This document shows, piece by piece, positions 36,591 to 44,886 of a stretch of DNA of 64,000 bases. Source of the DNA: Pseudomonas protegens (lineage in GTDB: Bacteria > Pseudomonadota > Gammaproteobacteria > Pseudomonadales > Pseudomonadaceae); NCBI RefSeq assembly GCF_013407925.2, contig NZ_CP060201.1, forward strand, positions 6,185,001 through 6,249,000, given 5' to 3'. The notes beneath the pieces were generated by a model. It was not told the DNA's origin. It saw only the letters and a list, made by a program, of their open reading frames with translations, and searched no databases. Made by a program: the position numbers and the translations under genes. How positions within the stretch are numbered: the stretch's first letter is position 1; every line of letters begins with the position of its first letter.

Positions 36591-37655
36591 TCAGGCCTCG
36601 GCCAGGGCCGGTGTCGGGTTGACCAGCACCTTGATCTGGCTCTTGTCTTGCAACAGCGCCTCAAAGCCCTGTTCCACCGCCTGCTCCAGGGCCAGGCAGC
36701 GGGTCACCACCCGGGACAGGTCCAGGCGTCCGCTGGCCAACAGTTCGATCAGTTCGGGGTACACCTGGCGGTAGCCGACGCTGCTGAGCAGGCGCAGTTC
36801 GTTGTTCACCAGATAAAAGGCGTCGAAGTGCACCTGGCCCATCAGGCCCACCAGTACCACTTCGCCGCCCTTGCGCAGGCAATGCAGGGCATGGCTCAGG
36901 GTCTGCTGGCTGCCGGCGGCCTCAAAGGCGGTGTCGAGGCCGCCAGCGCTCAGTTGTCGCAGCCGCTCCTGCAGGTGCGGATCGCGGCCGTCCAGGGCGG
37001 CGCTGGCGCCGAGTTCCAGAGCCAGGTGCCGACGCTCGGGGTCCAGGTCCACGGCGTAGATACGCTCCACGCCTCGCAGCCGGGCCAGCAGGATCAGCAG
37101 CAGGCCGATGGGCCCGAGGCCGAACACCACGCAACTGTCGCCGGCCATCAGGCTGCTCTGGTTCAGGGCGTGGTAGGCCACCGCCGCCGGCTCCAGCACC
37201 GCCGCTTGCTTGAAGCTCACGCCCGCCGGCAGGCGGTGCAGCATGTAGGCCGGCACCAGCGCCTGTTCGGCAAAACCGCCGTCGCCCATCAGGCCGATAA
37301 AGCCCATGGATTCACACAGGTTGTACTGGCCCCTGCGGCAGTACTGGCATTCGCCGCAGCGGTACTCCGGCTCCACCGCCACCCGCTGCCCCAGCAGACC
37401 CGGGTCGACGTCGGGGCCCAGGGCCGTGACCTGACCGCAGAACTCATGGCCCAGGGTCAGTGGCGCCCGACAGCCGGACAGCGGATGGACCTTGTGCTGG
37501 GGAATCGAGTGCGGCCCATCGGCGTATTCATGCAGGTCGCTGCCGCAGATGCCGCAGTAGGCGACCTGCAGCAGGACTTCCCCGGGGCCGGGCTGGCGCA
37601 GTTGCACCTGGCTCAGGCGCAGGTCGCGGGCGGCGTGCCATTGCAGTGCTTTCAT
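36591..37655 (-). CDS. Zinc-dependent alcohol dehydrogenase (MDR family)
   Basis: A 354-residue medium-chain dehydrogenase. The catalytic zinc site is visible as CGICGSDLHEY and LGHEFCG; the structural zinc as CGECQYCRRGQYNLC; the NAD fold as VVFGLGPIGLLLILLA. It resembles butanediol, sorbitol and threonine dehydrogenases. Its start codon overlaps the stop of the upstream MFS gene by four bases (ATGA), so translation is coupled. The expected reaction is alcohol to ketone or aldehyde with NAD+. The longer upstream frame to 37787 overlaps that MFS gene and is rejected. Confidence 0.9.
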   Translation of the reverse strand: MKALQWHAARDLRLSQVQLRQPGPGEVLLQVAYCGICGSDLHEYADGPHSIPQHKVHPLSGCRAPLTLGHEFCGQVTALGPDVDPGLLGQRVAVEPEYRCGECQYCRRGQYNLCESMGFIGLMGDGGFAEQALVPAYMLHRLPAGVSFKQAAVLEPAAVAYHALNQSSLMAGDSCVVFGLGPIGLLLILLARLRGVERIYAVDLDPERRHLALELGASAALDGRDPHLQERLRQLSAGGLDTAFEAAGSQQTLSHALHCLRKGGEVVLVGLMGQVHFDAFYLVNNELRLLSSVGYRQVYPELIELLASGRLDLSRVVTRCLALEQAVEQGFEALLQDKSQIKVLVNPTPALAEA

Positions 37656-38923
37656 GGCTGGTTTCCTTGCAGGACGGAAGAGGCGCTGGCGTGCCGGCGT
37701 TGTTGTCGCGCCAGCACGGCGGGAGCGGTTTCCTTGAGGAACAGCGCCAGTACCGCTGCCAGCAGGGCACCGCCACAGGACATCCACATGACGATGGACA
37801 GGCCGAAGCGGTCGGCGGCGAACCCGGCGATGGTCGGGGCGACGAAGCCGCCCACCAGTTCACCGATGCCCATGATCAGGCCCAGGGCGGTGGCCATGAC
37901 TTCACGGGGCACGGTCTCTGCCGGAATGGTGGCCATGAACAGGGTGAAACAGCCCAGGCCGGTGTAGGTCAGCAGCATCAGGACCCCGAGCATCCACGGC
38001 GAAGACGCGTAGAGCAGGGCGATCGGGCAGCAGGCGGCGATCAGCGAGAACAGCACCAGGGTCGGGCGTCGGCCGATGCGGTCGGAGATCGCCGGCACGC
38101 CGAAGCCCCACAGCACCCAGGCGCCGCCCAGGCAGCTCATCACCGTGCCCATGCTGGCCGGGCTGTAGTCGCGGACCTTGACCAGAAAGGTCGGGGTGAA
38201 GGAAATCAGAATGATGAACCAGGTCAGGAACACGCAGCTGATCAGGGTGCAGAGCACGATGTTGCGGCTTTTCAAAAGAGCCAGCCGATGCCCGCCGCCG
38301 TTGCCCGCTACCACCTCGGCGCGAGGCTCGCGGTGGGGGCGGTCGGCTTGCACATAGCGCCAGATCAGCAGGGCAATCAGCAGCCCGGGAAGCAGCGAGA
38401 CGATAAAGGCGTGGCGCCAGCCATAGGCTTCGGCCAGGCCGATCAGCACCGGCGGGCCGATCACCGCCCCCAGCAAACCGGCGGCCGAGCCTTGCAGCAG
38501 ACCCATGTTCAAGCCCCGGCGCTGGGGCGAGGAGGCCTCGACCATCAAGGATTGCGAGAGCGGCAGGATCGGTCCTTCCGCCAGGCCCATGATGGCGCGA
38601 AACAGCAGCAGGCTGAGGAAGCCGGTGACCAGCCCGGAAAGGGCCGAGCACAGGGAAAACAGGATTACCGCGATGATCAGCAGCGGCTTGCGCACGCCAC
38701 GGCGGTCCGACCAGGCGCCCACCAGGGCCCCGGACACGGCCCAGGCCAGGGCCAGCACCGACGACAGCATGCCCAGGTGGCGGTTGCTCAGTTGCAGTTC
38801 GTCGGCCATGAACGGAAACAGGAAGGACAGCGCCAGACGATCGAAAAAGACAAAGCCGAAGGTCAGGAACAGCACCCCGAGCAAGGTGTTCTCGTAACTG
38901 GCCTTGTTGTTTTTATAAGCCAT
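37652..38923 (-). CDS. MFS transporter (aromatic acid/anion type)
   Basis: A 423-residue 12-TM permease. It begins MAYKNNKASYENTLLGVLFLTFGFVFFDRLALSFLFPFM; the RLALSFLFPFM and GAWSDRRGVRKPLLI loops are MFS motif A. FRAIMGLAEGPILPLSQSLM and the C-terminal half IPAETVPREVMATALGLIMGIGELVGGF place it in the anion/aromatic acid-type branch. In the operon behind the cupin gene and coupled to the alcohol dehydrogenase, it is the likely inner-membrane importer of the pathway substrate. Confidence 0.87.
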   Translation of the reverse strand: MAYKNNKASYENTLLGVLFLTFGFVFFDRLALSFLFPFMADELQLSNRHLGMLSSVLALAWAVSGALVGAWSDRRGVRKPLLIIAVILFSLCSALSGLVTGFLSLLLFRAIMGLAEGPILPLSQSLMVEASSPQRRGLNMGLLQGSAAGLLGAVIGPPVLIGLAEAYGWRHAFIVSLLPGLLIALLIWRYVQADRPHREPRAEVVAGNGGGHRLALLKSRNIVLCTLISCVFLTWFIILISFTPTFLVKVRDYSPASMGTVMSCLGGAWVLWGFGVPAISDRIGRRPTLVLFSLIAACCPIALLYASSPWMLGVLMLLTYTGLGCFTLFMATIPAETVPREVMATALGLIMGIGELVGGFVAPTIAGFAADRFGLSIVMWMSCGGALLAAVLALFLKETAPAVLARQQRRHASASSVLQGNQP

Positions 38924-38957
38924 GGTGGTTCTCCAAAGGAGGGGTGAGCGGCGCAGG

Positions 38958-39491
38958 TCAGCGAAACAGGGTGTCGATATGGGCCGCGCCCAGGCCGATC
39001 TTTTCGTAGTGTTCGCGACACAGGGCGATGTAGGAGTGCACATCGAAATAGCCGTCCGGCTCGCCTTGTTGGTCGAGCCAGATCAGCGGGCCCTTGACGA
39101 TGAAGAACACCCGCATCGGCTGCTCGTGCTCGTAGGCCACCAGGGTGTGGCCTTCGCCCGGGGTTTCGTAGACGAAATCCCCGGCGCTGGCCGTCCAATC
39201 GTGCTCCAGGTAGCCCCACTTGCCGGACAGGGTGTAGGCGAAGACTTCGTGGGGGTGGTAGTGGCGGTTGACCAGCCCGGCGCTGCGGGCCATGAGGATG
39301 TCGCACCAGCGGTTCTCGCTGGGGGAAATCCACAGCGGTCGCGACGACACGGTGTCGGTGAAGGGCACGTACAGGCTCAGGTCATCGCTGGCGGCGTTGG
39401 GCAGGTAGACCTCGGGCTTGGCGTCGGGCTTGAAGCAGTCGGCGATGGGCTGCAGGTCTTTCCAGAATTCACGGGTGGCGGCTTCAGGCAT
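38958..39491 (-). CDS. Cupin, 2,4'-dihydroxyacetophenone dioxygenase-like
   Basis: A 177-residue cupin. The metal site is NRHYHPHEVFAYTLSGKWGYLEHDW with several His and a Glu, followed by GDFVYETPGEGHTLVAYE for the second motif. The overall order resembles the 2,4'-dihydroxyacetophenone dioxygenase (DAD) and acetylacetone-cleaving (Dke1) family, which splits a C-C bond next to a carbonyl using Fe(II) and oxygen. It is the first gene of the five-gene operon. The enzyme would fit ketone cleavage after a dehydrogenase step. Substrate unknown. Confidence 0.78.
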   Translation of the reverse strand: MPEAATREFWKDLQPIADCFKPDAKPEVYLPNAASDDLSLYVPFTDTVSSRPLWISPSENRWCDILMARSAGLVNRHYHPHEVFAYTLSGKWGYLEHDWTASAGDFVYETPGEGHTLVAYEHEQPMRVFFIVKGPLIWLDQQGEPDGYFDVHSYIALCREHYEKIGLGAAHIDTLFR

Positions 39492-39798
39492 GGTTGACCT
39501 CGATTGTTGTTATAGGGGGCGTCATGGGGATGACTGAGGCGACTTTAGGCCCACGGGCAAGGGCCGGTTTGATCGAATCGGACCGGTTTGTTGTCTGTTT
39601 CGGACGGGGACTTTTCCCCGCGCAAACAGCGATGGGATGAGCTCGTTCCGGCGAACGGCTGTCACTGCGTTTCAAGTTGACAGCGCATATAGTTCAGATG
39701 TTAATGAATGGCCGCGAGCCGCAGATCATGCGGTCCCAGGTGCCCGGACGCGGCCTTGCCGTCCGGGGAATATCCCGCCGCCCATGAGAAGAACAACA
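39492..39798. other. Divergent promoter region, cupin operon / AraC
   Basis: A 307-base gap. It contains the promoters of the five-gene operon and of the AraC-type regulator. A GATCGAATCGGACCGGTTT segment (39571-39589) and its GTTTCGGAC partial echo a few bases later are the only notable repeats. The sequence is rather poor in clear -10/-35 boxes. Confidence 0.4.
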
Positions 39799-40767
39799 AT
39801 GTCTCCATGCGCCTTGCTCGAAACCCGACACGCCAGCACCCAGGCCGTCGAACTGGATCAACGCCTGAGGTTCTGGGAGGACTACAACGCCAGCACCCTG
39901 GTGGGCCTCAAGTGCAATTCCTACGCCGAGAGCGGCTTTCGCGCGCGCCAGGACAACCTGCAACTGAGCGCCATGCGCCTGGCCTGCATCGTCGGCAACC
40001 AGCATGTGGTGGAGCGCGACAGCTCGATGATCCGCGGCGTGCCCAAGGAGTCGATCTTCGTCTCCCTGGTCAGCGGCAGCGGCTCGTTCTTCTATCAGGA
40101 TGGCGCCTGCCAGGTGCTGGAGCCGGGCGAGCTGGTGGTCTATCGCACCGACAAGCCCTACCTGTTCGGCTTCTCCGGGGCGATGCGCCAGTTCATCTTC
40201 GACATCCCCCAGGTGCAGTTCGCCGAGCGCTGCCTGAAACGCTTCGACCGGCCCCTGAAGATCGGTGTGCACAGCGGCGTGCAGCGCCTGCTGCTGCGCA
40301 CCCTGGGCGAACGTACCCGGGCCTTCTTCCAGCAGCCACTGTGTGGCGAGGCCGAGGCCTACCAGGAACAGGCCTTCGAACTGCTGGCCAGCCTGATTGC
40401 CGGGCAAGTGGGCGAGCGGCCGATCAACGCCTTGAGCGGGGCCTATCTGCTGGCCGCCAAACAGTGCATCCAGGAGCAACTGGCCGACCCGTCCCTGAGT
40501 TGCGAGCGGGTGGCGGCCCAGACCGGTATCTCCCCCCGGCATCTTGCCCGGCTGTTTGCCCTGGAAGGCACGCTGCCCAGCCGCTTCATCCTGGAAAAAC
40601 GCCTGCACCTGGCCCGCCAACTGCTGGGCAGCCCCCAGGGAGCGGGCCTGGACATCAGCGAGATTGCCTATCGCCATGGCTTTGCCAGCCAGGCGCACTT
40701 TGCCCGGGCGTTCAAGGCCCGCTATCAGCTGACCCCCAGTGAGGCCCGGGCGCGAAAGTCGTCATAG
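39799..40767 (+). CDS. AraC-family transcriptional regulator
   Basis: Encodes 322 residues from ATG at 39799 (MSPCALLETRHASTQ); an in-frame ATG at 39784 would add five residues and cannot be excluded. The N-terminal AraC-binding-like domain (EDYNASTLVGLKCNSYAESGFRARQDNLQLSAMRLACI) has the FeaR/XylS-type pattern of regulators for aromatic catabolism. The C-terminal helix-turn-helix pair is LSCERVAAQTGISPRHLARLFALEGTLPSRFI and ISEIAYRHGFASQAHFARAFKARYQLTPSEARA. Divergent from the cupin-MFS-ADH-porin-GMC operon, which it probably activates. Confidence 0.87.
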   Translation: MSPCALLETRHASTQAVELDQRLRFWEDYNASTLVGLKCNSYAESGFRARQDNLQLSAMRLACIVGNQHVVERDSSMIRGVPKESIFVSLVSGSGSFFYQDGACQVLEPGELVVYRTDKPYLFGFSGAMRQFIFDIPQVQFAERCLKRFDRPLKIGVHSGVQRLLLRTLGERTRAFFQQPLCGEAEAYQEQAFELLASLIAGQVGERPINALSGAYLLAAKQCIQEQLADPSLSCERVAAQTGISPRHLARLFALEGTLPSRFILEKRLHLARQLLGSPQGAGLDISEIAYRHGFASQAHFARAFKARYQLTPSEARARKSS

Positions 40768-40789
40768 CCGGGGCGTTGCCCGCGCGGTT

Positions 40790-41050
40790 TCAGTCCGCCG
40801 TATCCGTCGGCGGCGTGCTCCCGGCGGCCCCTGGGTCGGCTGGCGCCGCCTGTTCGGAGCCGCGCCGCAGCGCGTCGAGGCCGCAGCTGTGCAACAGATC
40901 GTCCAGCGGCTCCTTGGCGGGATTCGCCAGCGCCGGTTCCAGCGGGCCAGGGGGAGGTTCGCGCAATTGTGCCGCGAGTTCCAACAGGCGCGCGCGAGCC
41001 TTCTGCCAGAAGTAGATTTCGTCGAGGTATTGCTGGGTCTTGCGGTCCAT
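40790..41050 (-). CDS. Small hypothetical protein (86 aa)
   Basis: Encodes MDRKTQQYLDEIYFWQKARARLLELAAQLREPPPGPLEP, an N-terminal helical segment followed by a proline- and alanine-rich tail. The ATG at 41050 lies six bases after GGAG; the ATG at 41056 directly abuts it and is too close. An overlapping arginine-rich open frame (40762-41157) looks like a shadow. It converges with the AraC gene. Function unknown. Confidence 0.6.
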   Translation of the reverse strand: MDRKTQQYLDEIYFWQKARARLLELAAQLREPPPGPLEPALANPAKEPLDDLLHSCGLDALRRGSEQAAPADPGAAGSTPPTDTAD

Positions 41051-41500
41051 GGACATCTCCTTTGTCTCAGCGGATAGGCAAGCCCCCGATCAGTGGCAAA
41101 TCCTGACAATCGGGGAGGGCGGGCAAGCAGACGGACAGGCCCCGGCGCGCGACACACCCGCTCCCGAAGGCAAGGGCGCGTTGCTGCAGCACGCGAGGGT
41201 TCTTCCAGGGGTGAACGGCGAGGAATCGGACCTGTGGGTCAGGTTATTGAGGAGAGAATAGAAAACCTTTGGCCATCGTCAGAGCGAATGTGCCGTGGTC
41301 GCACACAAGGCGGCCCGGCGAGGGGCGGCGGCCGGGCATCGGCATCGGGCCGCGCACGCCGCTCAAGCGGCGCCGCTCGCCACCCTTGGCCTGTGGCGCG
41401 AGGATGCGGGGAAGGGGTTGTCAGGCAGGGGGAAGGCAGGCGGTAGCTGATGCCCGGCGTCACGCCGCTGAACATCAGCCCCGCCAGGAAGCCGGGCGGG
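41051..41500. other. Intergenic region, nothing recognised
   Basis: About 450 bases between the small hypothetical gene and the HDAC-like gene. Open frames on both strands are arginine/proline-rich with no ribosome site or family match. GC content stays high. No terminator with a T run, repeat element or RNA gene was seen. Confidence 0.4.
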
Positions 41501-42634
41501 TCAGCCAGCGGCGGCCGCTATGGCCGCGGCCTGACGGTCCAGCAACTGGCGCTGAAAGGCCGCGAAGTCCGGTTTGGGCTGCTGCTGGCGGACGAATTCC
41601 AGCATCGGGTCCTGGACCTCGGTACGGATGCCCGACAGCGCCTCCAGGGTCGCCAGCCCGCAAAACGGCACGTAGGCCTCGGAGTAGCCACCTTCATGCA
41701 CCAGCACCAGGCGCCCCTGGCACAGGCGCTCGGCGGCGTCGCGCAGGCACTGGGTCATCTCGCGGAACGAATCGCTGTGCAGCAGCATCCGCGCCAGCGG
41801 GTCCACGGCGTTGGCGTCATAGCCGCAGGCAACGATGATCAGCTCGGGTTCGAAGCGCTCCAGGGCCGGCACCACGATCTGTCGCATGGCGTACAGGTAG
41901 GCGTCATGGCCGCCGCCGGGCAGCAGCGGGACGTTGATGTTGCAGCCCAGGCCGGCGCCGCGCCCGCGTTCGTGTTCACCGCCGTAACCCGGCGGAAAGC
42001 AGCCGTCCTGATGCAGGGACAGGGTCAGTACGTCGGCCCGTTCCTCGAAGATCGACTGGGTGCCGTTGCCGTGGTGCACGTCCCAGTCGATGACCGCCAC
42101 CCTGCCCAGGCCGTGGCGGGCCTTGGCGGCTTCGATGGCGATGGCGATGTTGGCCAGGAAGCAGAAGCCCATGGCCTGGTCGGCGCTGCAGTGGTGTCCC
42201 GGTGGCCGCGACAGGGCATAGGCATTGTCGGCTTCGCCACTGAGCACCGCGTCCACCGCGGCCAGGGCCAGACCGGCGGACAGCTTGGCGATTTCATAGC
42301 TGCCCGGGCCCACCGGTGCTTCATCCCCCAGGTGGCCGCCGCCGGCATCGCTCAGGGCCTTGAAGCGTTGCAGGTAGTCGGCCGGGTGCACCCGCAGCAG
42401 GTCCGCTTCGCTGGCCGGTGGAGCGCTGCGCACCTGCAGTTGCCGGGTCAGGCCGCAGACGTCCATCAGGCTTTTCAGGCGGCGCTTGGTTTCCGGTGAT
42501 TCGGCGTGTCCGGCGGCGGCCGGCGGTTGCACCCAGCCGCCCACCGGCAGGGTCAGCACATGGGGGCCGCCGCTGTGCCACAGGCAGAGTTCATCGAAGA
42601 AGAACGCGGTTTTACAGGTCATGGTGATGTCCAT
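41501..42634 (-). CDS. Histone-deacetylase-fold amidohydrolase
   Basis: A 377-residue zinc amidohydrolase of the HDAC/acetylpolyamine amidohydrolase superfamily. The charge relay His pair is in SRPPGHHCSADQAMGFCF; zinc ligands are Asp and His in VIDWDVHHGNGTQ and Asp in CGYDANAVDPLARM; the substrate Tyr is in LVHEGGYSEAY. Bacterial members deacetylate acetylpolyamines or other N-acyl amines, not histones. It is the last gene of a group with an outer-membrane protein and an MFS transporter. The start at 42634 gives MDITMTCKTAFFFDE; a Met at position 5 is an alternative. Confidence 0.9.
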   Translation of the reverse strand: MDITMTCKTAFFFDELCLWHSGGPHVLTLPVGGWVQPPAAAGHAESPETKRRLKSLMDVCGLTRQLQVRSAPPASEADLLRVHPADYLQRFKALSDAGGGHLGDEAPVGPGSYEIAKLSAGLALAAVDAVLSGEADNAYALSRPPGHHCSADQAMGFCFLANIAIAIEAAKARHGLGRVAVIDWDVHHGNGTQSIFEERADVLTLSLHQDGCFPPGYGGEHERGRGAGLGCNINVPLLPGGGHDAYLYAMRQIVVPALERFEPELIIVACGYDANAVDPLARMLLHSDSFREMTQCLRDAAERLCQGRLVLVHEGGYSEAYVPFCGLATLEALSGIRTEVQDPMLEFVRQQQPKPDFAAFQRQLLDRQAAAIAAAAG

Positions 42635-42689
42635 TTTTCAGGGAAAAGGGTGAGGGCAGCCCCGGCAAGCCCAGGCTGCCCGGGGCGGG

Positions 42690-43853
42690 CTAGGGCGCGG
42701 GACGGCAACCGAGCACCAGCGCCAGGGAAACCAGGGTGACCACCGCGCCCCCCAGCAACAGGCCCTGGAAGCCGCCGCTGCTTTCGATCAGGCGCCCGGC
42801 GAGGCTCGGGCCTATGGCCAGGCCGGCGCTGATCACCAGGTTGGAGGCATTCATCAGCCGGCCGCTGCGATCCATCTCGGCCATGCGCGCCAGGATCAGC
42901 GGCAGGATGAAGGTCCAGGTGAACTTGAACACCAGCGCCGCCAGGGCGAAACGCGCCAGCTGCGGCTGGTCCAGAAGCAGCAGCACCGAGCCCGCCATCA
43001 GGCCATAGCCCAGCAGGAGCAGGGCGCTGCGGGGCAGGCGGTCACCGAACAGGGTGGCGCACAGCGCCCCGACGATGCCCATCAGGGTGGCGATGGCCAG
43101 GATGTCGCCAGAGGTCTGGGCCGAGAGGCCGGACTGGCTGCCGATGGCGCCGATAAAGGTCCAGATCCCGCTGAGGCTGATGTAGAAGGTGAGGATGCCG
43201 AGGATCCCCAGCCCCGCCTTGAGCCGGGAGATCGCCGGAGCCGGCGGCGCGTCGGCGCCCGGGCGCGCGGCCCCCGCCGGAAAGCAGCGGACCAGGGGCA
43301 GGCACAGGGCCATCAGCAGCGCCAGGATCAGGTAGCAGGCGCCCAGGCCGAAGCGCTGGAAGAGCATGGGCAGCAGGCTCAGGCCGATCGCCCCCAGCAC
43401 CAGTTGGCCCATCACCCAGAAACCGTAGGCACGGCTGGGCGTGGGGCTGGCGGCGGCGCTGGCCAGGCAGATGATCATCAGCGAGCCGCCGGCCAGGGCG
43501 CTGCCAAAGCGCGCCATCAGCAGCAGCGAATAGTCGTGGGCCAGCATCGACAGCAGGTTGGCGACGATGAACAGCAGGGCGCTGCACAGGGCGGCGCGGC
43601 GCCAGTCGATGTGTTTCAGCCACCAGATGGCCGGCAGCGTGGCCAGGCTCATGGCCCCCAGCTCGGCGGAAAACAGGTCGCCGATCTGGGTGGGACTCAA
43701 CTGCCATTGACTGGCCAGTTGCGCAGCAATGGCCGGGGCCGTCAGCAGCACCGCGGGGGTGATGGCGGCGAACAGCACGATGGCCGCCAGCAGCCCCAGA
43801 GACGGGTGGCACAGGTGTGAGGTGACGCTCAAGGTGGGGTTCCGGGTGTTCAT
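42690..43853 (-). CDS. MFS transporter
   Basis: A 387-residue protein with about twelve hydrophobic segments, e.g. LLAAIVLFAAITPAVLLTAPAIAAQLA and LGILGILTFYISLSGIWTFIGAIG. The cytoplasmic loops are short and the motif A Gly-Asp pair is weak, as in small MFS subfamilies. It lies 24 bases after the outer-membrane gene and 55 before the HDAC-like gene. Import or export of the amidohydrolase substrate is inferred from position only. Confidence 0.82.
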   Translation of the reverse strand: MNTRNPTLSVTSHLCHPSLGLLAAIVLFAAITPAVLLTAPAIAAQLASQWQLSPTQIGDLFSAELGAMSLATLPAIWWLKHIDWRRAALCSALLFIVANLLSMLAHDYSLLLMARFGSALAGGSLMIICLASAAASPTPSRAYGFWVMGQLVLGAIGLSLLPMLFQRFGLGACYLILALLMALCLPLVRCFPAGAARPGADAPPAPAISRLKAGLGILGILTFYISLSGIWTFIGAIGSQSGLSAQTSGDILAIATLMGIVGALCATLFGDRLPRSALLLLGYGLMAGSVLLLLDQPQLARFALAALVFKFTWTFILPLILARMAEMDRSGRLMNASNLVISAGLAIGPSLAGRLIESSGGFQGLLLGGAVVTLVSLALVLGCRPAP

Positions 43854-43877
43854 GGGCAGGCTCCGCAGGCAAGGGGT

Positions 43878-44750
43878 TCAGAACACGTGGACCAGGCGCA
43901 GCAGGGCGTCGGTGCCGGCAAAACCGTTCTCGGTGGCGACGTTCTGCGACAGGCTGAACAGCAGCTGGTTCTGCTTGTCCAGCCAGTGCCCGAGCTCGAA
44001 GCCGACCTGGGTGTAGCGCTTGTGGGTGTCGTCGATGCGCCGGTCGTTGATCCGCAGTTCGCCGCCATCGGCGTGGATCAGGCGCAGGGCGCCGTAGGTC
44101 GAGGGGGTGAAGTCGTAGGAGGCGAAGGCCTGCAGGCGATAGAGCGGGTCCTGCTTCAGGTCGCTGCCGAAATAGTCGTCGTTGCTGCCATAGAGCTGGG
44201 CTTCGAGGTTGGCCTCCAGCACCCATTTCTGCCCCAGGCCCTGGGTGTAGTTGTAGACAAAGGTCGTGCCCCAGCGGTTGGCCCCGGGGGACACGTCCGG
44301 GTTGCGCCCGTGGTACTCGCCCAGCGGCAGCGTGACCAGGGTCAGCAGGCCGCTGTAGGTGCGGGTTTCTGGCTGGTTGATGAAGAACAGCGTGCCGCCC
44401 ACCTGGGGGTCGCCGAAGCCGCTTTCGCCGCTGCGGCGCTCGGCGCCGGGCAAGCGGGCGCTGATGTCGGCGAAGGGCACGATGAACTGCGGGGTGCACA
44501 GGGTGCCGCACAGGTCGCTGAAGAACACCTGGCGGTAGGCCATGGCGTTGATCCGCAGATCGGCTTTGCCGCTGCTGTCGGCCGGGCCGTGGAAATCGCC
44601 GGCACGGGTGGCAGGCAGGTACAGCACACCGAGGCTGGTGCCCGCGGGGGCGGCGAAGAAGTCGCGGGCGTTGAGGTCCGCGGCGTTGAGCGACAGGCTG
44701 GCCAGGCAGCCAGCCAGGGCCAGGGCGGTACGGGTCGGAATCCTTGTCAT
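43878..44750 (-). CDS. Outer-membrane protein, MetA-pathway-of-phenol-degradation type
   Basis: A 290-residue beta-barrel protein. Signal peptide MTRIPTRTALALAGCLASLSLNAADLNA; then FFAAPAGTSLGVLYLP, GFGDPQVGGTLFFIN, TLVTLPLGEYHGRNPDVSPGANRW, and a final strand ending in VHVF with the terminal Phe needed for outer-membrane assembly. This matches the family found in phenol and other aromatic clusters, thought to admit hydrophobic substrates. It is the first gene of the group, 136 bases behind the LuxR-type regulator. Confidence 0.85.
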   Translation of the reverse strand: MTRIPTRTALALAGCLASLSLNAADLNARDFFAAPAGTSLGVLYLPATRAGDFHGPADSSGKADLRINAMAYRQVFFSDLCGTLCTPQFIVPFADISARLPGAERRSGESGFGDPQVGGTLFFINQPETRTYSGLLTLVTLPLGEYHGRNPDVSPGANRWGTTFVYNYTQGLGQKWVLEANLEAQLYGSNDDYFGSDLKQDPLYRLQAFASYDFTPSTYGALRLIHADGGELRINDRRIDDTHKRYTQVGFELGHWLDKQNQLLFSLSQNVATENGFAGTDALLRLVHVF

Positions 44751-44886
44751 GGTCGGTGCGTCTCTTGTAGGTGTTGTTATTCGGCGAACGGCTCGCCGGC
44801 ACGCGGCAGTGGGGCAAAAAACAGGCAAAGGCTGCCCGTGGCCGTCAAACGCGACGGCACAAGTCAGTGCGGATTAACGGTCTGGA

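Noticed and set aside
41269..41838. Arg/Pro-rich frame opposite the HDAC gene
   Set aside because: Overlaps the supported gene, no motif.
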